A DNA stretch of 64,000 nt, taken from assembly GCF_020532805.1 (NCBI RefSeq), contig NZ_MQTQ01000003.1, positions 30,764-94,763 of the forward strand, read 5' to 3'. The notes under the pieces were generated by a model. That model saw only the letters and a list, made by a program, of their open reading frames with translations. It made no database searches and was not told where the DNA came from. The DNA is from Arthrobacter sp. SO5 (lineage in GTDB: Bacteria; Actinomycetota; Actinomycetes; Actinomycetales; Micrococcaceae). Position numbers and translations under genes: made by a program. Each line of letters starts with the position of its first letter. Within the stretch, counting starts at the first letter, position 1. Below, one piece after another: positions 16,455 to 25,503 of the stretch.

Positions 16455-17675
16455 ATGACTGTTGTCCGCCAGACCGCCGCTGAAACGGCGGCAGCCACCG
16501 GCCGGCGTCGCGCGTCCTTCCACACCCTGACGGTGGATGAGGTCCGCCGGCTCACCGATGACGCGATCGAGGTGACGTTCGGCGTGCCGGCTGAGCTCGC
16601 CGGGCAGTTCGATTACCTTCCCGGCCAGTACGTCGCGCTGCGCACCACGCTCCCGGATGAGTCCGGCGAGCCGAAGGAAATCCGGCGCAGCTACTCGATC
16701 TGCGCCGAGCCGCGCAGCTTCGCGGACGGCAGCAGCGAGGTCCGCGTTGCCATCAAGAAGGACCTTGGCGGGCTGTTCTCGACCTGGGCCAACGCCGAGC
16801 TCAAGGCCGGGGACGTCCTGGACGTCATGAGCCCGATGGGAGCGTTCGTCTCCAAGCACGGCCGCGACGGCAAAGAGCAAAACCTCATGACTTCCATGAA
16901 CGATCCGCAGGCCCTTGCGGGGGAGCCGGGCTCCTTCGTGGCGATCGCCGCCGGATCCGGCATCACCCCGGTGATCGCCATTGCCCGCACCCTGCTCGCC
17001 GCGCATCCGGAGACCCGCTTCGACCTGGTCTACGCCAACAAGGCAGCGATGGATGTCATGTTCCTCGAGGAACTCGCGGACCTCAAAGACAAGTACCCGG
17101 CCCGGCTAGCGCTGCACCACGTGCTCTCGCGCGAACAGCGGATCGCGCCGCTGCTCAGCGGCCGGATCGACGGCGAGAAGCTGCAGGCGCTGCTCGGCAC
17201 CGCCATCCACGCCGACGACGTCGACGAATGGTTCCTTTGCGGGCCGTTCGAGCTCGTGCAGTTGTGCCGCGATACCCTGGCCGCGCGCGGCGTCAAGCCC
17301 GAGCACGTTCGCTTCGAGCTGTTCACCTCGGGCAAGCCGGACCGTCCCGAGGGCAACATCGGCCGGCCTGTGATCGCGGACGAGTCGAAGGACACGTACA
17401 AGATCACCTTCAAGCTCGACGGCCTCCAGGGCGAGGTTGCCAGCCCCACCCACGCCCGCGAATCGATCCTCAACGCGGCCCTGCGGGTTCGTCCCGATGT
17501 GCCCTTCGCCTGTGCCGGCGGCGTCTGCGGCACGTGCCGTGCCAAAGTTGTCACCGGCGCCGTCACCATGGACGAGAACTACGCGCTGGAGCAGGATGAA
17601 CTGGACAAGGGCTACGTGCTGACCTGCCAGTCCCACCCCACGACGCCGGAAGTCACCGTCGACTTCGACGTGTAG
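16455..17675 (+). CDS. paaE: PaaE, ferredoxin-NAD(P)H reductase of phenylacetyl-CoA epoxidase
   Basis: 406-residue electron-transfer subunit passing electrons from NAD(P)H through FAD and a 2Fe-2S cluster to PaaA. The FAD site is RRSYSICAEP, the nucleotide site AAGSGITPVIAIARTLLA, and the plant-type cluster at the C-terminus is CAGGVCGTC with a fourth Cys in VLTCQSHP. ATG at 16455 is chosen; the open frame extends upstream through paaD only as a shadow. The spacing of 14 bp and the order match paaABCDE operons. Confidence 0.96.
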   Translation: MTVVRQTAAETAAATGRRRASFHTLTVDEVRRLTDDAIEVTFGVPAELAGQFDYLPGQYVALRTTLPDESGEPKEIRRSYSICAEPRSFADGSSEVRVAIKKDLGGLFSTWANAELKAGDVLDVMSPMGAFVSKHGRDGKEQNLMTSMNDPQALAGEPGSFVAIAAGSGITPVIAIARTLLAAHPETRFDLVYANKAAMDVMFLEELADLKDKYPARLALHHVLSREQRIAPLLSGRIDGEKLQALLGTAIHADDVDEWFLCGPFELVQLCRDTLAARGVKPEHVRFELFTSGKPDRPEGNIGRPVIADESKDTYKITFKLDGLQGEVASPTHARESILNAALRVRPDVPFACAGGVCGTCRAKVVTGAVTMDENYALEQDELDKGYVLTCQSHPTTPEVTVDFDV

Positions 17676-17719
17676 CCCGTGCCCCGATCCCGCGATTCCG
17701 CCCCGACCCCAGGAGCCCC

Positions 17720-18499
17720 ATGATTTCCCTCAGCATCGCCGGCGACATCGCCGAGATCGCCCTTGACGCCCCGTACAAGCTCAACGCGCTGGACGAGCAG
17801 GCCCTGAAGGATTTGGCACAGGCGTACGACGACGCCGCCGACGCCGCCGCGCGCGGCGAGGTACGGGCGCTGCTGCTCCGCGGGGAGGGGCGCGCCTTCT
17901 GCGCCGGCCGGGACATCGCCGGGGTCACACCGGAAAGCGACGACGCGCTCGCGTACCTGGGCGGGCTGGTCCAGCCGCTGCTCAAGAAAATGAGCGCCTT
18001 CCCGGCGCCGACTTTCGCGGCGGCCCAGGGCGCCTGCCTCGGGGTGGGGCTCGGCCTGCTGCTGGCCACCGACGTCGTCTACGTGGCGGAGAACGCCAAA
18101 TTCGGCTCCCCGTTCGCCAAGCTCGGCGCCACCCTGGATTCAGGCGGGCACTGGTACTTCACCGAACGGCTCGGGATGCACCGGACCCTGGACCTGATCT
18201 ACACCGCGGAGCTCATGAGCGGCGCCGAGGCCGTGGCCCGGGGGCTCTTCAGCCGGGCCATGCCGGCGGCCGGGCTGCTGGAGGCCACCAGGGCGATCGT
18301 TGCCAACGTGGCCACCGGCGCCACCGGGGCGTTCAACGCCAGCAAGGAACTCGTCGCCCATATCCGGGACCACCGCCTGGGCCTGTGGGAAGCAATGGAA
18401 GAGGAAAACGCCGAGCAGGCACGCCTGTGCAAAAGCGAGGATTACACCGAAGGATTCCGCGCGTTCCAGGAGAAGCGCACGCCGGTTTTCAAGGGCTGA
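17720..18499 (+). CDS. Enoyl-CoA hydratase/isomerase (possible PaaG)
   Basis: Crotonase-fold enzyme of 259 residues. CoA-binding and oxyanion-hole regions are visible as FCAGRDIAGV and AAQGACLGVGLGLLLATDVV, with an acidic residue in KLGATLDSGGHW where PaaG-type isomerases keep their catalytic Asp. Position 44 bp after paaE, with AGGAG before the ATG at 17720, suggests it converts the ring-epoxide of phenylacetyl-CoA to the oxepin (PaaG role) or works in the following beta-oxidation steps. The choice between PaaG and PaaF/other crotonases is not settled by sequence alone. Confidence 0.88.
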   Translation: MISLSIAGDIAEIALDAPYKLNALDEQALKDLAQAYDDAADAAARGEVRALLLRGEGRAFCAGRDIAGVTPESDDALAYLGGLVQPLLKKMSAFPAPTFAAAQGACLGVGLGLLLATDVVYVAENAKFGSPFAKLGATLDSGGHWYFTERLGMHRTLDLIYTAELMSGAEAVARGLFSRAMPAAGLLEATRAIVANVATGATGAFNASKELVAHIRDHRLGLWEAMEEENAEQARLCKSEDYTEGFRAFQEKRTPVFKG

Positions 18500-18584
18500 G
18501 GGCGCCGCCGAGCGGGCACCTGAGACCGAGTTGTCCGGGTACTCGACTTTTGGGAAAGCCATTCTCATTTCGAATGGGCACTTG

Positions 18585-18590
18585 TAGGGT
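18585..18590 (+). promoter_or_regulatory. -10 element of a probable leaderless galU transcript
   Basis: TAGGGT ends exactly 6 nt before the galU ATG and no ribosome site is visible, so the mRNA probably begins at or next to the start codon. The -35 side is weak. Confidence 0.45.
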
Positions 18591-18596
18591 TCGGAT

Positions 18597-19487
18597 ATGA
18601 CTTTGGGGAAACCAGTAACTAAGGCTGTCATTCCTGCGGCCGGGCTGGGAACACGGTTCCTGCCAGCCACCAAGGCGATGCCCAAGGAAATGCTCCCGGT
18701 AGTGGACCGGCCAGCCATCCAGTACGTCGTGGAAGAAGCCGTCAGGGCCGGCCTGACCGATCTACTGATGATCACCGGACGCCAGAAGCGGGCGTTGGAG
18801 GACCACTTCGACCGTGAACCGCATCTGGAGCGCACCCTGGAGCTCAAGGGCGATCTGGATCGCCTGGACGCAGTCCGTCACGCTTCCAGACTTGGTCCGC
18901 TCCACTACGTCCGGCAGGGCGATCCTAAGGGCCTTGGGCATGCGGTGCTATGCGCCCGCCAGCACGTTGGCGACGAACCCTTCGCCGTCCTGCTGGGGGA
19001 TGACCTCATTGACGAACGCGACGAGCTCCTGAGCACCATGATCGAAGTACAGGCCAGGACCGGCGGCTCGGTGATCGCCCTGATCGAGGTGGATCCCACT
19101 GAAATCAGCGCCTACGGCTGTGCCGACGTTTCCCCCGTCGAGGGTCAGGACCACGTGCGGGTCAACTGCCTCGTGGAAAAACCTTCTATCGCCGACGCAC
19201 CCTCCAACCTGGCCGTCATCGGACGGTACGTCCTGCACCCGGCGGTCTTCGACGTGCTGGAAGAAACCCGGCCCGGCCGGGGCGGGGAGATCCAGCTCAC
19301 CGATGCGCTGCAGACCCTCGCCTCCTCCGATTGTGAGGGCGGCGGTGTCTACGGAGTGGTGTTCAAGGGCCGCCGGTACGACACCGGCGACAAGCTGAGC
19401 TACCTCAAGGCGGTCATCTCGATAGCCTCCGAACGGGTGGAGTTCGGCGAAGAGCTCAAGGCCTGGATGAAGGCCTTCGTCAGCTAA
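18597..19487 (+). CDS. galU: UTP-glucose-1-phosphate uridylyltransferase
   Basis: Makes UDP-glucose from UTP and glucose-1-phosphate for wall polymers and exopolysaccharide (296 residues, cytoplasm). The signature KAVIPAAGLGTRFLPATKAM is at the N-terminus, followed by KEMLPVVDRPAIQYVVEEAV, VLLGDDLID and GGEIQLTDAL, all in the usual positions. It stands alone on this strand, with no ribosome site but a -10-like hexamer 6 nt upstream. The downstream acyltransferase converges on it with 21 bp between stops. Confidence 0.97.
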   Translation: MTLGKPVTKAVIPAAGLGTRFLPATKAMPKEMLPVVDRPAIQYVVEEAVRAGLTDLLMITGRQKRALEDHFDREPHLERTLELKGDLDRLDAVRHASRLGPLHYVRQGDPKGLGHAVLCARQHVGDEPFAVLLGDDLIDERDELLSTMIEVQARTGGSVIALIEVDPTEISAYGCADVSPVEGQDHVRVNCLVEKPSIADAPSNLAVIGRYVLHPAVFDVLEETRPGRGGEIQLTDALQTLASSDCEGGGVYGVVFKGRRYDTGDKLSYLKAVISIASERVEFGEELKAWMKAFVS

Positions 19488-19508
19488 ACAGTCTTCCCTG
19501 ACCCGGCG

Positions 19509-20615
19509 TCAGCGGACCGCTTCCGGGATTTCCTTCGGGGCCTTACGGATCCGCGTTCCCACCAATGCCCCAGGTGCCTCCAGCAGCCAGTGGAACGGAC
19601 CCGAGCGGATCCGCGCGCCCAGCCACACGGTGGCCACCACAATGGGCAACGTCACCAGGGGAGGGAGCAGCGCGTTGGAGAGATCCAGGTTGGCGTGCAG
19701 GATGGGCATTAATCCACTGATCTTGACCACCGCGCTGAGCAAGGAAATCAGGAAAATGTGGAAGATGTAGACGGGCAGTGTCTGGCTGCCCAGCCGCTGC
19801 AGCATGCGGGGAACGGTCCCCTCCATCCGGACCAAGCCCACAAGCTGCGCCATCGCGTAGAGCGCCAGGCAGGACAACAGCACCTTCAGCTCAATTTCCA
19901 GATCGAACATCATCATCGGCAGGCACACCATGACGTACGCGGCTCCCGCCAGCGCCAGCTTCGAGTACGACGCCGAGGCCATGGTCCGGTCCCACAGGCC
20001 GCGGCCATGCACGCCCAGGTAGAACCAGACAAAGTTGGCCGCCAGCGAGGCGAACTTGGCGTTGTCCATTGGTGCCGTCAGCAGGGTGGCCGCACTCTCG
20101 CGCAGCACCGGGGAGAGCGCGCTGAGGATCCCCAGCGGGATCAGGGCATAGACACTGTAGCGGCCCAGGACCCTGATCATCACCCAGGTCGCCAGGAAGA
20201 AGACCGGCAGGGCATAGAGATACCAGAACGACGTCGGCAGCACCAGGCTCAGGACCACCTCTCCGGCCGTCGGGGCCGGCGCTCCGTTGCGCGAGAGCGG
20301 CAACCATAACCTGATCAGGAAGAGAAACGTCCAGATGGCGTAGACGTAGTAAAGCCCGATCGTCCGTCGCTTGGAGGCGCCCAGGCCCTTGCCCAGGGCG
20401 CTGACACTCAGGAGACCGGAGATGAAGAAAAACAGCGGCATACGGAGCGGACTCAAGGCCTCGCTGAACGGCCACCAGAAGCCTTCGTAGTCATCGTTGA
20501 CCTGGGTTTCCATGAAGAGCGCCGAGTGGAAGAGCACCACCAGTACCATGCAGAGGCCCTTGGAGAAATCGACCCACTGAAGTTTCACCTTGCGCGGCGC
20601 ATCGTCTACTGACAT
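19509..20615 (-). CDS. Acyltransferase-3 family membrane protein
   Basis: 368 residues with about ten hydrophobic segments, as in OafA/YrhL-type O-acyltransferases that decorate polysaccharides. The N-terminal motif QWVDFSKGLCMVLVVLFHSA and the FFISGLLS segment belong to the acyltransferase_3 core with its catalytic His. ATG at 20615 is preceded by GAGGGG; the longer frame upstream has no similarity. The neighbouring galU hints at cell-envelope polysaccharide work, but the acceptor cannot be named. Confidence 0.88.
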   Translation of the reverse strand: MSVDDAPRKVKLQWVDFSKGLCMVLVVLFHSALFMETQVNDDYEGFWWPFSEALSPLRMPLFFFISGLLSVSALGKGLGASKRRTIGLYYVYAIWTFLFLIRLWLPLSRNGAPAPTAGEVVLSLVLPTSFWYLYALPVFFLATWVMIRVLGRYSVYALIPLGILSALSPVLRESAATLLTAPMDNAKFASLAANFVWFYLGVHGRGLWDRTMASASYSKLALAGAAYVMVCLPMMMFDLEIELKVLLSCLALYAMAQLVGLVRMEGTVPRMLQRLGSQTLPVYIFHIFLISLLSAVVKISGLMPILHANLDLSNALLPPLVTLPIVVATVWLGARIRSGPFHWLLEAPGALVGTRIRKAPKEIPEAVR

Positions 20616-20830
20616 GCCGATCCCCCTCAACCATGCTGCCGCTCGCGCCGCCGCCGCCGTTTGACCAGACCGGGAATCACGGTCCGCGGGCATCGGCGAG
20701 GCTGGCGGCCGGAGTGGCCCCCCTGCTTGAGCCGTTGCCGCCTTAGCGCCAGCCTAGGGGACAGGACCACCCGCGTCCACAGTAGTTGCGGGGCGGGAAT
20801 CCAAGTGGTTAGGCCGCTCCATTCCAAGTG

Positions 20831-21295
20831 CTAGCGGGTATCCACGTCCTCAAAAACGAGGAACGTCTGGGTGTCCAGCACGCCGGGCATGGACTGCAGC
20901 TGGTCGAAGATCACCCGCCGCAGATCCACGTTGTCCACGGCGCGGACCAGCAGGATGACGTCGAAGTCCCCGCCGACCAGGGCGACGTGATGCACCTCCG
21001 GAATGGCGCGCAGCAGTTCCCGCAGCTCCCGCCAGGAATGCTGACGCACCTTGAGGGTCACATAGGCCGAGGACTTGAGGCCGGCCTTGATGGGGTCCAC
21101 AAGCGCCGTGAACTTGGTCAGGACGCCCTCGCCGGTCAGGCGGGCAATGCGGGTATAGGCGTGTGCGCGGGAGATGTGGACGTTTTCCGCAACCTGGGTG
21201 ACGGACATCCGGCCGTCCCGCGTCAGCTCGGCAATGATGTTCCGGTCCACATCATCCAGGGGAACCGCCGTCTGGTCCGCTTCGGTTTCTGCCAT
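20831..21295 (-). CDS. Lrp/AsnC family regulator (BkdR-like)
   Basis: 154 residues: N-terminal winged HTH (LDDVDRNIIAELTRDGRMSV, then VAENVHISRAHAYTRIARLT) and C-terminal ligand-binding RAM domain (EVHHVALVGGDFDVILLVRA). It is transcribed away from the branched-chain keto-acid dehydrogenase genes with 159 bp between starts; in actinobacteria and others such Lrp proteins control bkd operons in response to branched-chain amino or keto acids. The ATG at 21295 is chosen; the open frame runs 41 codons further but without similarity. Confidence 0.92.
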   Translation of the reverse strand: MAETEADQTAVPLDDVDRNIIAELTRDGRMSVTQVAENVHISRAHAYTRIARLTGEGVLTKFTALVDPIKAGLKSSAYVTLKVRQHSWRELRELLRAIPEVHHVALVGGDFDVILLVRAVDNVDLRRVIFDQLQSMPGVLDTQTFLVFEDVDTR

Positions 21296-21354
21296 TTGTC
21301 CACGCCCCCCGCCGGTAATCCAGCTCACACTTACGTTTTGTCTTCTAGAATAGG

Positions 21355-21366
21355 CCAGAATTCTGG
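21355..21366. promoter_or_regulatory. Palindrome in the Lrp/bkd divergent promoter region
   Basis: CCAGAATTCTGG is a perfect 12-bp palindrome in the only AT-rich part between the divergent regulator and dehydrogenase genes. This is the expected kind of place for Lrp binding; the protein contact is inferred. Confidence 0.4.
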
Positions 21367-21454
21367 ACTTCTCCAAGATTTTCGCAAGGGGTGGATACGA
21401 AACATCGTCCGGGACCATACTTGGGGTGAATAGTGGCTACAGAAGGACGGACCA

Positions 21455-22690
21455 ATGACGATCTCCGCAGACCACACTGCGCAGGACCCGGCAACGAATG
21501 ACCCGGCGTCGGGCGCGCCAACGCAGAGCCATTCGACAGAAGACGCCGCCAGCGAGGCCGTGCGTAAATTCGGCATCACGGTAGAGGACTACATGTTGCC
21601 GGCCCGCCACCAGATCCAGATAGTGGGCCCGGACGGCACCCTGAACCCCCACACCGAACAGGGCGCCCAGCCCGGCCACGAATACACGCTCCCCGGCGAC
21701 GAGGACCTGGTGGCCGCCTACGAGCAGCTCGTCATCGGACGCCGCGTCAACGACCAGAACTCCGCCCTGGTCCGGCAGGGCCGGATGGCCGTCTACCCCT
21801 CCAGCCACGGCCAGGAGGCCTGCCAGGTTGCCGCCGCGCTCTGCCTGTCCCAGGGCGACTGGATGTTCCCCACCTACCGCGACTCCGTAGCCGTAATGGC
21901 CCGCGGTGTGGATCCTGTCCAGACCATGACGCTGTTCCGCGGCGACTGGCACGGCGGCTACAACCCGGCCGAGCATAAAGTCGGCATCCAGTGCACCCCG
22001 CTGACCACCCAGCTCCTGCACGGCGTCGGCGTCGCCCATGCCGCCAAGCTGCGCGGCGAGGACACCGTCGTCCTGGCCATGTGCGGCGACGGCGCCACGA
22101 GCGAAGGCGACTTCCACGAGGCCCTGAACTTCGCCGCCGTCTTTCACCTGCCCGTGGTCTTCTTCGTCCAGAACAACCAGTACGCGATCTCGGTCCCCCT
22201 GGCGCACCAGTCCGTGGCGCCATCGCTCGCCCACAAGGCTGTCGGCTACGGGATGGCCGGCGAGCGCGTGGACGGCAACGACGTCGTCGCCCTGCTCGCC
22301 GTGCTGGGACGTGCCGTTAAGCTGGCCCGCGAAGGCTCCGGGCCTCTGCTCGTGGAGGCGCACACGTACCGGATGCAGGCCCACACCAACGCCGACGACG
22401 CCACCCGCTACCGCCAGGACAGCGAGGTCGCCGAATGGGTGGCCAAGGACCCGCTGAGCCGGATGAACACCTACCTGGCGGGCCGCGGACTGCTCGACGA
22501 CGGCCGCGCCGCCGCGATTGCCGAAAAAGCCGAGGCCGTGGCCGCACAGCTGCGCGACGGTCTGAGCGAGGACGTCCCCGTCGATCCGCAGGACCTCTTC
22601 AAATACGTCTTCTCCACCCCTACTGCGCAGCTGAAGGAACAGTCCGCCATGCTCGCCGACGAACTCGCCCGGGAAGAGGCCGCGAAATGA
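21455..22690 (+). CDS. bkdA: Branched-chain 2-oxo acid dehydrogenase E1 alpha
   Basis: Thiamin-diphosphate subunit (411 residues) that decarboxylates branched-chain keto acids. The ThDP motif is CGDGATSEGDFHEALNFAAV ending in QNNQYAI; WMFPTYRDS and EAHTYRMQAHTNADD are the usual substrate and loop regions. Actinobacteria normally use a one-chain AceE for pyruvate, so a two-chain E1 with an Lrp neighbour points to the branched-chain complex, though a pyruvate role cannot be excluded. AAGGACGG precedes the ATG. The stop overlaps the E1 beta ATG as ATGA. Confidence 0.92.
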   Translation: MTISADHTAQDPATNDPASGAPTQSHSTEDAASEAVRKFGITVEDYMLPARHQIQIVGPDGTLNPHTEQGAQPGHEYTLPGDEDLVAAYEQLVIGRRVNDQNSALVRQGRMAVYPSSHGQEACQVAAALCLSQGDWMFPTYRDSVAVMARGVDPVQTMTLFRGDWHGGYNPAEHKVGIQCTPLTTQLLHGVGVAHAAKLRGEDTVVLAMCGDGATSEGDFHEALNFAAVFHLPVVFFVQNNQYAISVPLAHQSVAPSLAHKAVGYGMAGERVDGNDVVALLAVLGRAVKLAREGSGPLLVEAHTYRMQAHTNADDATRYRQDSEVAEWVAKDPLSRMNTYLAGRGLLDDGRAAAIAEKAEAVAAQLRDGLSEDVPVDPQDLFKYVFSTPTAQLKEQSAMLADELAREEAAK

Positions 22691-23811
22691 GCCCCACCAT
22701 CACCACCTCGTCCGAGGCCAACGGCAACGTCAGCGCGGCCACCGCCCGTGCGGCCGCCACGGCTGCTGCCGCCGCCGAGCAGAAGGCGGCGCAGACGGGG
22801 GCGCAAACCATTACCCTGGCCAAGGCCCTGAACACCGCCATGGCCGACGCCATGCACGCGGACCCCTCAGTCCTGGTCTTCGGCGAGGATGTCGGCATGC
22901 TCGGCGGCGTCTTCCGGATTACGGACGGGCTCACCAGGACCTTTGGGAAGAGCCGCTGCTTCGACACCCCGCTCGCCGAGTCCGGCATCGTCGGCATGGC
23001 CGTCGGCATGGCGATGAACGGCATGCGCCCGGTCATCGAGATGCAGTTCGACGCCTTCGCCTACCCAGCCTTCGAGCAGATCGTCAGCCACGTGGCCAAG
23101 ATGCACAACCGCACCAAGGGCGCCGTGAAACTGCCGATGGTCATCCGCGTCCCGTACGCCGGCGGCATCGGGGGAGTGGAGCACCACTGCGACTCCTCCG
23201 AGGCCTACTACGCGCACACCGCCGGGCTCAAGGTCTTCACCCCGGCCACCGTCGCCGACGGCTACCGGATGCTCCGCGAGGCTATCGATTCCGATGATCC
23301 GGTCATGTTCATGGAGCCCAAGAAGCTCTACTGGTCCAAGGACCAGGTGGACCTGGGCGCACTGCGCGCCGATCACGCCGCGAACACCGAGCGCGGCACG
23401 TCCTCCGAAGGCCGGGCCGCCGTCGCCCGCCCGGGCACTGACGCGACCCTGATCGCCTACGGGCCGTCCGTCCCGACCGCGCTCGCCGCCGCCGCGGCGG
23501 CCGCCGAGGAAGGCCGCTCGCTGGAAGTGATCGACGTCCGCTCGATCGTGCCGTTCGACGACGAAACGGTCTGCGCCTCGGTCCGCAAGACCGGCCGGGC
23601 CGTCGTCATCGCCGAGGCGCACGGCTTTGCGTCCGTCTCCTCCGAGATCGTCGCCCGGGTCCAGGAGCGCTGCTTCCACTACCTCGCCGCGCCGATCCGC
23701 CGCGTCACGGGCTTCGACGTGCCGTACCCGGCGCCCAAGCTCGAGCACTACTACCTGCCCGGCGTGGACCGCATCCTCGACGCCGTTGACGACCTCCAGT
23801 GGGAGAACTGA
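22687..23811 (+). CDS. bkdB: Branched-chain 2-oxo acid dehydrogenase E1 beta
   Basis: 374 residues; pairs with E1 alpha to form the alpha2beta2 enzyme. After an Ala-rich N-terminal extension of about 40 residues (AATARAAATAAAAAEQKAAQ) the conserved domain starts at TITLAKALNTAMADAM and shows VFGEDVGMLGGVFR, PLAESGIVGMAVGMAMNGMR and RVPYAGGIGGVEHHCDSSEA. The extension is unusual but in the same codon style. Start overlaps the previous stop; the E2 gene follows after 2 bp. Confidence 0.93.
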   Translation: MSPTITTSSEANGNVSAATARAAATAAAAAEQKAAQTGAQTITLAKALNTAMADAMHADPSVLVFGEDVGMLGGVFRITDGLTRTFGKSRCFDTPLAESGIVGMAVGMAMNGMRPVIEMQFDAFAYPAFEQIVSHVAKMHNRTKGAVKLPMVIRVPYAGGIGGVEHHCDSSEAYYAHTAGLKVFTPATVADGYRMLREAIDSDDPVMFMEPKKLYWSKDQVDLGALRADHAANTERGTSSEGRAAVARPGTDATLIAYGPSVPTALAAAAAAAEEGRSLEVIDVRSIVPFDDETVCASVRKTGRAVVIAEAHGFASVSSEIVARVQERCFHYLAAPIRRVTGFDVPYPAPKLEHYYLPGVDRILDAVDDLQWEN

Positions 23812-23813
23812 CC

Positions 23814-25367
23814 ATGAGCGAACCGAAAGTATTCCTCCTCCCGGACCTCGGCGAGGGCCTCACCGAAGCCGAGCTCGTCAGCTGGCTTGTTGCCGTTGGC
23901 GACGAGATCCGCGTCGACCAGCCGATCGCCGAGGTGGAGACCGCAAAGTCCATGGTGGAGGTGCCCTCTCCTTACGCCGGGACCGTGGCTGTGCTGCATG
24001 GCGAGCCCGGGCAGACGCTCGACGTCGGGAAGCCGTTGATTTCGGTTACTCCGGTTGGTGTCTCGGTTGCGGGTGGCGCCGTTGGCGCCGCCACAGGCAA
24101 TGCCGCCCCCGCCCCTTCGCCGGACAGCATTCGTCCTGCGGACGATGCTGCCGGCTCCGACAGGCCCGATGCCACTCCCGGGGCGGCATTGCCTGCGCCC
24201 GCGGGGTCTGCTTCTGACTCGCCTGCCGCTGCCGCTGTTGCTGCTGAGACCTACCGCGAGGAGGAGAAGGCTGGGTCCGGGAATGTCCTGATTGGGTATG
24301 GGACTCCTGGTGGACATGGGGTTGCCCGGCGGACCCGGGCGCCTAAGCGGGGGTCGGTCCAGGTCGCTGCCGCTGAGAAGGCTGCCGATGATCTGGTGCT
24401 CCTGCGGACCCGGGTTCCCGGGAAGCTGGGGGCTGTTATTTCTCCGCTGGTCCGGCGGCTGGCGCGGGACCACGGGGTCGATTTGGGGGAGCTGCAGGGG
24501 TCCGGGGCCAGCGGACTCATTATGCGCCGCGATGTCGAGGCAGTGATTAAGCCGGCTCCGGTGGTTGAGCGTCCGGCTGCTGAAGCGGTTCAAACTTCTC
24601 CGCCAGCTCCAGTTGCGGCCACCGATGATACCGATGCCCGAACAGGGCTTGGCATTGCCGGGCGTACCCCGGTCCGGGGCGTGCGCAAGGCCGTTGCCGC
24701 GAACATGACGCGCAGCCGCTCGGAAATCCCGGAGGCGACCGTGTGGGTGGACGTGGACGCCACAGCCCTGGTGGAATTGCGTGCCGCGCTGAAGAAGACC
24801 GACCCGGACCAGACGCCGGGGCTGCTCGCTTTCATCGCCCGTTTCGTGACTGCCGGGCTGAAGAAGTTCCCGGAGCTGAACACCCGGATCGTCACCACCG
24901 AGGACACCACCGGCGGGGCGACGCAGGAGATCGTGGCCTTCGACGGCGTCAACCTCGGCTTCGCGGCGCAGACGGACCGCGGCCTCATGGTCCCCTCCGT
25001 GCGCAACGCTGACAAACTCAGCGCCCGCGAGCTGGACGCCGAGATCCGCCGGCTCACCGCCGTCGTCCGCGATGGCAAGGCGAGCCCCGCCGAACTGGGC
25101 AGCGGCACCTTCACGCTGAACAACTACGGCGTCTTCGGGGTGGATGGCTCTGCCGCGATCATCAACCACCCGGAGGCGGGGATCCTCGGCGTCGGGCGGA
25201 TCATCGACAAGCCCTGGGTGGTGAACGGCGAACTGGCCGTCCGCAAGGTCACCGAGCTGACTCTCACCTTCGACCACCGCGTCTGCGACGGCGGCACCGC
25301 AGGCGGTTTCCTGCGCTTCGTGGCCGATGCGATCGAGAACCCGGGCTCCGTGCTGGCCGACCTCTGA
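23814..25367 (+). CDS. bkdC: Branched-chain 2-oxo acid dehydrogenase E2 (dihydrolipoyl acyltransferase)
   Basis: 517 residues. Lipoyl domain 1-80 with the lipoylated Lys in EVETAKSMVEV; a long disordered linker; peripheral-subunit-binding domain near residues 205-240 (SPLVRRLARDHGVDLGELQG); catalytic domain from about 285 with TFDHRVCDGGTAGGF. It transfers the acyl group from E1 to CoA. The linker contains a 90-bp palindromic insertion in frame (24100-24189) described separately, and codon usage from about 24040 to 24640 is less biased than in the rest of the gene. No E3 gene is in the cluster, so the cell must share a lipoamide dehydrogenase. Confidence 0.93.
   Translation: MSEPKVFLLPDLGEGLTEAELVSWLVAVGDEIRVDQPIAEVETAKSMVEVPSPYAGTVAVLHGEPGQTLDVGKPLISVTPVGVSVAGGAVGAATGNAAPAPSPDSIRPADDAAGSDRPDATPGAALPAPAGSASDSPAAAAVAAETYREEEKAGSGNVLIGYGTPGGHGVARRTRAPKRGSVQVAAAEKAADDLVLLRTRVPGKLGAVISPLVRRLARDHGVDLGELQGSGASGLIMRRDVEAVIKPAPVVERPAAEAVQTSPPAPVAATDDTDARTGLGIAGRTPVRGVRKAVAANMTRSRSEIPEATVWVDVDATALVELRAALKKTDPDQTPGLLAFIARFVTAGLKKFPELNTRIVTTEDTTGGATQEIVAFDGVNLGFAAQTDRGLMVPSVRNADKLSARELDAEIRRLTAVVRDGKASPAELGSGTFTLNNYGVFGVDGSAAIINHPEAGILGVGRIIDKPWVVNGELAVRKVTELTLTFDHRVCDGGTAGGFLRFVADAIENPGSVLADL
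24095..24194. repeat. Palindromic coding repeat element, copy A (inside E2 gene)
   Basis: A 90-bp core (24100-24189) bounded by ATGCCGCCC and GGGCGGCAT; with flanks the terminal inverted repeat is a perfect 15 bp. It adds 30 codons to the E2 linker (peptide beginning AAPAPS and ending SDRPDATPGAA). A second copy of identical length and frame lies in cysD at 55658-55747: the left 20 bases are identical, the right 33 differ at two positions, and the 36-base centres are unlike but each folds on itself. Confidence 0.85.
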
Positions 25368-25503
25368 GCCCGAGCCGAGCCTTATCTTTGGGCCTTTGAG
25401 CGCGAAGAGTCGCGGTCCAGCTCCCGGCCAGCCCAGGTGGGTAGAATCGTGGGCAGAACATCGCACCAACGACGGCGTGAAAGTGCCGGAACACGGAGAT
25501 TTA

